From Candidatus Peregrinibacteria bacterium (GTDB lineage Bacteria > Patescibacteriota > Gracilibacteria > Peribacterales > Peribacteraceae): DNA of 14,965 nucleotides. The stretch is from NCBI GenBank assembly GCA_016866815.1, contig VGKZ01000018.1, positions 1 to 14,965 on the forward strand. The letters are read 5' to 3'. Of this stretch, positions 6,446 to 10,515 are shown piece by piece. Under the pieces are notes generated by a model. The model searched no databases, was not told the origin of the DNA, and saw nothing but the letters and a program-made list of their open reading frames with translations. The translations under genes and the position numbers were made by a program. The stretch's first letter is position 1; each line of letters opens with the position of its first letter.

Positions 6446-6886
6446 ATGTTTCTCCATACGCTCAAACCGGCCAGAGGCTCCAAAAAGAGCCGTATGCGCG
6501 TTGCCCGTGGCAATAGCAGCAATGGCGGTACCACGGCGGGTCGCGGTACCAAAGGTCAGCAGGCGAGGGCTGGCAAAGGACGCCGCTTCGGTTTTGAAGG
6601 AGGACAGAGTCCGCTCATCCGCCGCCAACCCAAGCTCGGAGGATTTTTGCCTCCGCGCAGTTTCACCTACGAGGTGGTGAATCTCGATGCTCTCGAGAAA
6701 CTTCCCGCAGGGTCCTACGGTATCGCGGAACTGAAGATCCATCAGCTCGTACGGACGAACAGCCCGGTCAAGGTTTTGGGCAGGGGAGGCGTTACCAAGA
6801 AGTATGCGTTATCCGTTCATGCAGTGTCCGCCAGCGCGAAGGCTGCCATCGAAAAAGCAGGAGGGACGGTGACGCTCGTGAAATAG
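6446..6886 (+). CDS. rplO: 50S ribosomal protein L15
   Basis: L15 is a late-assembly 50S protein with a long glycine/arginine-rich N-terminal extension threading into 23S rRNA. With the start at ATG 6446 the protein (146 residues) begins MFLHTLKPARGSKKSRMRVA, aligning with the family's KLHELKPAEGS start. An in-frame ATG at 6434 adds only MPRH. Then come RGNSSNGGTTAGRGTKGQQA, FEGGQSPLIRRQPKLGGF and the C-terminal VKVLGRGGVTKKY plus the beta-rich end. The frame is open further upstream, but that part does not resemble L15 and lies in the divergent gap with the CAP gene. No Shine-Dalgarno sequence or clear -10 is visible. Confidence 0.95.
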   Translation: MFLHTLKPARGSKKSRMRVARGNSSNGGTTAGRGTKGQQARAGKGRRFGFEGGQSPLIRRQPKLGGFLPPRSFTYEVVNLDALEKLPAGSYGIAELKIHQLVRTNSPVKVLGRGGVTKKYALSVHAVSASAKAAIEKAGGTVTLVK

Positions 6887-6888
6887 CA

Positions 6889-6930
6889 TGAAGTTTGCGA
6901 TGTCTGCAAGGTTTACGATGTCCAATGGTA
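6889..6930 (+). repeat. 9-bp tandem repeat (GAAGTTTGC type) between rplO and secY
   Basis: Degenerate units GAAGTTTGC, GATGTCTGC, AAGGTTTAC and GATGTCCAA follow the rplO stop. They belong to the same 9-bp family as the arrays at 4993 and 10376. Confidence 0.65.
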
Positions 6931-6939
6931 GATTCTAAC

Positions 6940-7005
6940 ATGGCAATCGTCGAAGACCTTGCGAACCCCATGTACACCATTCTCATCAGTTGCTCTGCAT
7001 TCTAA
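6940..7005 (+). CDS. Possible 21-codon small ORF upstream of secY
   Basis: ATG at 6940 opens a 21-residue frame (MAIVEDLANPMYTILISCSA plus Phe) ending in TAA at 7003-7005, 19 nt before the secY ATG. It has a hydrophobic C-terminal half and no match I recognise. TAGATT ends 5 nt before its ATG, which fits the window's leaderless pattern loosely. It could be a leader peptide for secY or chance; nothing proves that it is translated. Confidence 0.2.
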   Translation: MAIVEDLANPMYTILISCSAF

Positions 7006-7011
7006 GTTCGT

Positions 7012-7017
7012 CATACT
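7012..7017 (+). promoter_or_regulatory. Candidate -10 element of secY
   Basis: CATACT (four of six matches to TATAAT) ends 7 nt before the secY ATG at 7025, with no Shine-Dalgarno sequence in the gap. This would give an almost leaderless secY transcript in addition to readthrough from rplO. Confidence 0.3.
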
Positions 7018-7024
7018 ACTTCCG

Positions 7025-8308
7025 ATGTTCACCTATCTCCGTCAGCTCTGGCATTCCGAAGAACTCCGCAAGAGGATTCTGACGACGGTCGGTCTCTTAC
7101 TCGTGTTCCGTGTCGTCGCGCACATCGCCGTTCCCGGTTCCGACCCCTTCGCCCTGAGTTCATTCCTGGAGTCCCGATCGGGCGGAGGAGTCATCGGCGT
7201 GTTTGCCGCTCTCACCGGCGGAGCCATCGACAACTTCTCTGTGGTGATGCTCGGTCTCTCGCCGTACATCAATGCCTCCATTATCGTTCAGCTCAGCACG
7301 GTGATCTTCCCCCAGCTTGAAGCGATATCGAAGGAGGGTGCGCAGGGGCAGCAGCAACTCAACCGCTACACGCGCTACCTCACGGTGCCGCTCGCGTTCA
7401 TCCAGAGCTACGGCTTCCTCGTTCTTCTCGGTCGGGGTGGCGTGCAAATCGTCGATCTCACGTTCCCCGCTGTTCTCTACCCGATGCTCTACGTCACCGC
7501 CGGCTCCCTCTTCCTCATGTGGCTCGGCGAGCTGGTCACAGAGAAGGGGATCGGTAACGGTATCTCGCTCATCATCTTCATCGGTATCGTCTCCGGCATG
7601 CCGACGACGATCAGCTCCATGTTCCTTGCCGGACAGGGCAAGCAGGCGGCATTCTTTCTCTTCTCCATCGTATCTTTGGCCATGCTCGTTGCCATCGTCC
7701 TCTTCACAGATGCGCACCGTGTCATCCCCCTCACCTATGCGAACCAGGGTGCTGGCAGGGGCGTGCAGGGCAATATCCCCATTCGCCTGAATCAGGCAGG
7801 CATGATCCCGATCATCTTTGCGATTTCCCTCATCACGCTGCCGGCGATCATCGCGCAGTTCCTCAGTACGGCGAAGCGCCCGATCCTGCAGGAGGTCGCC
7901 GCGTTCATCAACGTACACATCAACCCCAGTAATCCCACGATTGCCTACATCATTCTCTACTTCCTGCTCGTCATCGGCTTCACCTATTTCTATGTGTCCG
8001 TGACGTTCAAGCCGGAAGAAGTGGCAGAGAATATCCAGAAGCGCGGCGGCTTCGTGCCAGGCGTTCGTCCGGGAAAGCAGACGGCGGAGCTCCTCGCGCG
8101 CGTCAGTAACCGCATGAATCTCTGGGGTGGCATCTTCCTCGGCATCGTCGCCATCGTCCCGCTCATCTTCACGAAGTACTCCACGCTCGCGTCACAGGAT
8201 CTCCTCATCTCCGGTTCCGGAATGATCATCGTTGTCGGTGTGGTCATGGAACTCATCCGCCAGATCAACGCGCAGCTGCTGGCGCATGATTATGAGAAAT
8301 TGGTGTAG
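7025..8308 (+). CDS. secY: Protein translocase subunit SecY
   Basis: SecY is the channel of the Sec translocon in the cytoplasmic membrane. Starting at ATG 7025 gives 427 residues with the normal cytosolic N-terminus MFTYLRQLWHSEELRKRIL before TM1; the frame is open further upstream without SecY similarity. Signatures in order are SVVMLGLSPYINASIIVQL (TM2), EKGIGNGISLIIFIGIV (TM5 region), the C4-loop-type stretch GNIPIRLNQAGMIPIIFA (TM7), and the C5 loop FKPEEVAENIQKRGGFVPG with RPGKQTAELLARVSNRMNLWGG (TM9). Ten membrane segments can be placed. Between secY and adk a repeat-flanked minus-strand gene breaks the usual adjacency. Confidence 0.97.
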   Translation: MFTYLRQLWHSEELRKRILTTVGLLLVFRVVAHIAVPGSDPFALSSFLESRSGGGVIGVFAALTGGAIDNFSVVMLGLSPYINASIIVQLSTVIFPQLEAISKEGAQGQQQLNRYTRYLTVPLAFIQSYGFLVLLGRGGVQIVDLTFPAVLYPMLYVTAGSLFLMWLGELVTEKGIGNGISLIIFIGIVSGMPTTISSMFLAGQGKQAAFFLFSIVSLAMLVAIVLFTDAHRVIPLTYANQGAGRGVQGNIPIRLNQAGMIPIIFAISLITLPAIIAQFLSTAKRPILQEVAAFINVHINPSNPTIAYIILYFLLVIGFTYFYVSVTFKPEEVAENIQKRGGFVPGVRPGKQTAELLARVSNRMNLWGGIFLGIVAIVPLIFTKYSTLASQDLLISGSGMIIVVGVVMELIRQINAQLLAHDYEKLV

Positions 8309-8320
8309 GAGATATGGTAC

Positions 8321-8450
8321 GTAAGGTAGGTAAAGTAGGTAAAGTAGGTAAGGTAGGTAAAGTAGGTAAGGTAGGTAAAGTAGGTAAAGTAGGTAAGGTA
8401 GGTAAAGTAGGTAAAGTAGGTAAAGTAGGTAAGGTAGGTAGGTAAGGGAG
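8321..8450 (+). repeat. 9-bp tandem repeat array (GTAAAGTAG / GTAAGGTAG), left arm
   Basis: Thirteen consecutive 9-bp units, each GTAAAGTAG or GTAAGGTAG, run from 8321 to 8437, followed by a degenerate end (GTAG, GTAAGGGAG) to 8450. Apart from the two unit variants the array is perfectly regular and contains no C. It begins 12 nt after the secY stop and ends about 10 nt before the stop codon of the minus-strand four-helix-bundle gene. The complementary version of the repeat lies on the other side of that gene at 8866-8910. Confidence 0.95.
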
Positions 8451-8460
8451 GTCCGTAGAG

Positions 8461-8829
8461 TTATGTGCAGGATTCGATAAGTTTGTGAATGAGAAAGCCC
8501 AGACGATTGATATGATCAAGAAGTATTTTGTATGTTGGGATATCTATGTACCCTAAGTCCTTTGCCAGCTCGGCAAAACTGTCGACTTCCGCATTCGAAG
8601 CATACGATCGTTCGTAATAGGATTTTCGATGAGGTGCAGTACTCATACGTGAACCTTCTGCAATTTGTGCTTTCGTAGAACTTGATGCCCGACGAAGTTG
8701 GCTTGTCAGTCCATACATTTCATTCTTGGGGAAGTTGGCAGTAATGCGATACATGAAAACAGTGAGTGCGTGTGCTTCGCGCCACGCAATTAATTTCCGG
8801 AATCCCCGGTCATACATTTGCAGAGTCAT
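8461..8829 (-). CDS. Four-helix-bundle protein (23S rRNA intervening-sequence family)
   Basis: The 122-residue product matches the family first seen in intervening sequences of 23S rRNA genes (TIGR02436/PF05635, structurally related to the DGR accessory protein Avd). Visible family motifs are LIAWREAHALTVFMYRITANFPKNE near the N-terminus (written here in two parts: LIAWREAHAL and ITANFPKNEMYGLTSQLRRA), the central STKAQIAEGSR, and helix 4 LLDHINRLGFLIHKLIE. No catalytic site is known for the family; members are thought to bind nucleic acid or partner proteins. I take ATG 8829 (MTLQMYDRGFRKL) as the start since a TACATT box ends 7 nt upstream; MYDRG at 8817 is an alternative, and a longer frame opens at 8865. 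It runs against secY and adk, bracketed by inverted 9-bp arrays. Confidence 0.88.
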   Translation of the reverse strand: MTLQMYDRGFRKLIAWREAHALTVFMYRITANFPKNEMYGLTSQLRRASSSTKAQIAEGSRMSTAPHRKSYYERSYASNAEVDSFAELAKDLGYIDIPTYKILLDHINRLGFLIHKLIESCT

Positions 8830-8845
8830 GTGTACGAATGTACAC
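8830..8845 (-). promoter_or_regulatory. Inverted repeat overlapping the promoter of the four-helix-bundle gene
   Basis: GTGTAC, a 4-nt spacer GAAT, then GTACAC form a perfect 6-bp inverted repeat immediately before the proposed start codon. A minus-strand -10-like TACATT (8842-8837) lies inside it. A protein binding this dyad would block initiation, so it is a plausible operator, possibly autoregulatory. It may equally be a chance palindrome of common size. Confidence 0.4.
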
Positions 8846-8865
8846 CAAATTTCAAGTGTCCACAA

Positions 8866-8910
8866 TACTTACTTTACTTACCATACCTACCTTACCTACC
8901 GTACCTTCCA
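8866..8910 (+). repeat. 9-bp tandem repeat array, right arm, ending at the adk ATG
   Basis: Five 9-bp units (TACTTACTT, TACTTACCA, TACCTACCT, TACCTACCG, TACCTTCCA) fill the sequence immediately before adk and end exactly at its ATG. They are the reverse complement of the array at 8321-8450 (for example CTACCTTAC is the complement of GTAAGGTAG), so the two arrays are inverted repeats around the four-helix-bundle gene. There is no room for any other ribosome-binding site for adk. Confidence 0.9.
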
Positions 8911-9477
8911 ATGGATCTCGTTCTCTTTGGCATCCAAGGCTCCGGGAAGGGAACGCAGGCAAAGCGCCTCGCGGCGGAATTTGGGTATGACATTTTCGAG
9001 GCGGGCGGCGAACTCCGGAAGATGGCTGCCGGACCGACGGATCTCGGGAAGACTGTGAAGAGCTACATCGACGAAGGTCACCTGGTGCCGTTTGCGATCA
9101 TCATGAAGGTGGTGGAAGAGGCGATTGCCGCACGGAAGAAAGACCAGAAGATCCTCTTCGACGGCATTCCCAGAGACAGCGACCAGCGCCACGCATTCGA
9201 TGCCATTATGCAGCGCCAGGGAAGGGATTTCCGGTGCATCCAGATTCTTTTGGATATCGATGAAGCAATGGAGCGCATTGCCGGACGTGCACAATCGGAG
9301 GGACGCGCCGACGATGCGGATAGGGAGAAAGTCCGCCGCCGCATGGATCTCTTCCGGGAGAAAACGATGCCGGTTATCGAAGGGTATGTCACGCATGGCA
9401 AGGTGGCAAAGATTGACGGGAAAGGCGACTTGGATCAGGTGTACGAGAGAATTCGGGCGGCGGTATCTGGTTTTTAG
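8911..9477 (+). CDS. adk: Adenylate kinase, short-LID form
   Basis: Adenylate kinase interconverts ATP + AMP and 2 ADP in the cytosol. With ATG 8911 the 188-residue protein starts MDLVLFGIQGSGKGTQAKRL: the P-loop is GIQGSGKGTQ (residues 7-16). The AMP-binding region is GGELRKMAAG and GHLVPFAIIM, and FDGIPRDSDQRHAF corresponds to the family's DGFPR...Q motif. The LID is the short, zinc-free type (GRAQSEGRADDADREKVRRR), giving a protein smaller than the ~215-residue E. coli enzyme. The frame is open further upstream, but only as LP/YLP peptide coded by the 9-bp array. adk-map adjacency is standard for this operon. Confidence 0.95.
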   Translation: MDLVLFGIQGSGKGTQAKRLAAEFGYDIFEAGGELRKMAAGPTDLGKTVKSYIDEGHLVPFAIIMKVVEEAIAARKKDQKILFDGIPRDSDQRHAFDAIMQRQGRDFRCIQILLDIDEAMERIAGRAQSEGRADDADREKVRRRMDLFREKTMPVIEGYVTHGKVAKIDGKGDLDQVYERIRAAVSGF

Positions 9478-9492
9478 TATCTGGTTTTTGGC
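9465..9492 (+). repeat. 14-bp direct repeat spanning the adk stop codon
   Basis: TATCTGGTTTTTAG, containing the last adk codons and its stop, is followed directly by TATCTGGTTTTTGG. Each copy can be split into two 7-bp units. The repeat therefore starts inside the coding sequence. The GGTTTTTGG end is complementary to CCAAAAACC at 9544-9552, so the gap could fold as a loose stem. Confidence 0.65.
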
Positions 9493-9524
9493 TGCTGATG
9501 GATGTTCTTTGGTGCTTTTTATCA

Positions 9525-9552
9525 AAAAACCATAAACCATACACCAAAAACC
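9525..9552 (+). repeat. 7-bp tandem repeat (ATAAACC type) before map
   Basis: Four 7-bp units, AAAAACC, ATAAACC, ATACACC and AAAAACC, lie in series just upstream of the proposed map -10 element. The array replaces any recognisable -35 sequence. Confidence 0.65.
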
Positions 9553-9554
9553 GC

Positions 9555-9560
9555 TATTCT
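9555..9560 (+). promoter_or_regulatory. Candidate -10 element of map (leaderless type)
   Basis: TATTCT ends exactly 6 nt before the GTG at 9567, the map start favoured independently by family alignment. It is the same hexamer and spacing as before rpsN. No -35 is evident. Confidence 0.5.
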
Positions 9561-9566
9561 TTCTCA

Positions 9567-10316
9567 GTGTCCGGCTTTCAGATTTTTTCGGCCGAGGAAA
9601 TCGAGGCTCTCCGTTATGCGGGGCAGGTCCTCCATGAATGCATCGATTACGTCGGCAAACTTGTAGTGCCCGGCATTACCACGCGCGAACTCGACCGTGC
9701 CGCAGAGGCGTTCATTCGCAAGCATGAAGGCGCGGAGCCGGCGTTCATGGGGTACCACGGTTACCCGGCGACACTCTGCACGTCCGTGAACGAAGAGTGC
9801 GTACACGGTATTCCCGGCGACCGTGTTCTGAAAGAAGGAGATATCATCGCGGTCGATTGCGGGGTGAAGTACAAGGGGCTGAATACGGATGCCTGCAAGA
9901 GTTTTCCGGTCGGCAATATTTCTCCGGAGGCCCATCGATTGTTCGATGTCACCATCGCTGCGCTGGATGCAGGGGTAGCCGCCGTCCGCAAAGGGGCACG
10001 TGTCGGCGATATCTCCGCCGCCGTGCAGAAGACGGTCGAGGGTGCGGGTTTTTCCGTCGTGTCCGCTCTCACCGGTCATGGCCTCGGGAAGACACTCCAC
10101 CAGTTTCCGGATGTTCCGAATGTCGGCGAAGCGGGGACGGGCCCAGTGCTGCCGCTGCACACGCTCATCGCCATCGAGCCCATTACGTGCACAGGCAAAG
10201 ACGGCATCGTCGATGGCAAGGATCTCTGGACGATCAAAACGCGTGACGGTTCTCTCTCGGCGCATTTTGAACACACGGTGCTCGTGACGGAAGAGGGGTG
10301 TGAGGTGATTGCGTGA
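9567..10316 (+). CDS. map: Methionine aminopeptidase, type I
   Basis: Map removes the N-terminal methionine from nascent proteins using a two-metal centre. I take the GTG at 9567 as start: the protein is then 249 residues and the five metal ligands fall at Asp97, Asp108, His171, Glu204 and Glu235, exactly the E. coli numbering. Motifs are AVDCGVKYKGLNTDACKSFP, LTGHGLGKTLHQFPDVPN, LIAIEPITC and SAHFEHTVLVTEEG; His80 (CVHGIP) matches the conserved substrate-contact histidine. The frame is open for 23 more codons upstream, but that is repeat sequence. There is no N-terminal zinc-finger extension. It is separated from infA by a 930-residue surface protein gene. Confidence 0.97.
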   Translation: MSGFQIFSAEEIEALRYAGQVLHECIDYVGKLVVPGITTRELDRAAEAFIRKHEGAEPAFMGYHGYPATLCTSVNEECVHGIPGDRVLKEGDIIAVDCGVKYKGLNTDACKSFPVGNISPEAHRLFDVTIAALDAGVAAVRKGARVGDISAAVQKTVEGAGFSVVSALTGHGLGKTLHQFPDVPNVGEAGTGPVLPLHTLIAIEPITCTGKDGIVDGKDLWTIKTRDGSLSAHFEHTVLVTEEGCEVIA

Positions 10317-10320
10317 TTGA

Positions 10321-10377
10321 GGCCTGCCTGCTCCTCGAGTCTGAGCGACCTCGGAGTCGAAGACCGGCAGGCAGGCC
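10321..10377. repeat. REP-like inverted repeat after map
   Basis: GGCCTGCCTGC (10321-10331) and its exact complement GCAGGCAGGCC (10367-10377) form an 11-bp stem around a 35-nt loop. The loop contains CTGAGCGACC and GTCGAAG, related to the REP-like element at 4390-4408. It starts 4 nt after the map stop and could act as a terminator-like hairpin, but no T-run follows. The arms match the 20-bp palindrome at 5024-5043. Confidence 0.75.
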
Positions 10378-10410
10378 TGCGAGGTTTGCGAGGTCTGCGA
10401 GGATTGCAAC
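10376..10410 (+). repeat. 9-bp tandem repeat (GAGGTCTGC type) after map
   Basis: CCTGC is followed by units GAGGTTTGC, GAGGTCTGC and GAGGATTGC, directly after the inverted repeat. Same 9-bp family and same orientation as the arrays at 4993 and 6889, and again next to the CCTGCCTGC palindrome. Confidence 0.7.
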
Positions 10411-10477
10411 GTTACCTGCGAAATATATTTGCTATTGTCAGGTGCACGAAACTTCCGTGTGGTGTATAGGGCTTCTA

Positions 10478-10506
10478 TTGCCTGAATACGCTAATAATTT
10501 TAGAGT
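10478..10506 (+). promoter_or_regulatory. Weak candidate promoter of the 930-residue surface protein gene
   Basis: The gap 10411-10515 is AT-richer than its surroundings. TTGCCT (10478-10483) and TAGAGT (10501-10506) are 17 nt apart, and TAGAGT ends 9 nt before the GTG at 10516, giving at most a very short leader. Several other AT-rich hexamers overlap here (TAATAA, TAATTT), so the exact site is uncertain. Confidence 0.3.
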
Positions 10507-10515
10507 GAGTGCAAC

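Noticed and set aside
7160..7918. Minus-strand frame opposite secY (252 residues)
   Set aside because: Asp/Glu/Arg/His-rich composition expected from the complement of a membrane-protein gene; no motif.
8321..8450. CRISPR array
   Set aside because: Units are 9 bp and contiguous, with no unique spacers and no cas genes nearby.
8265..8519. Minus-strand frame coding (LPT) repeats
   Set aside because: It is only the 9-bp array read on the other strand (9 is a multiple of 3, so the frame stays open); no start signal or domain.
9564..10409. Minus-strand frame opposite map (281 residues)
   Set aside because: Antisense to a gene with all five metal ligands in place; runs into repeat sequence at its start.
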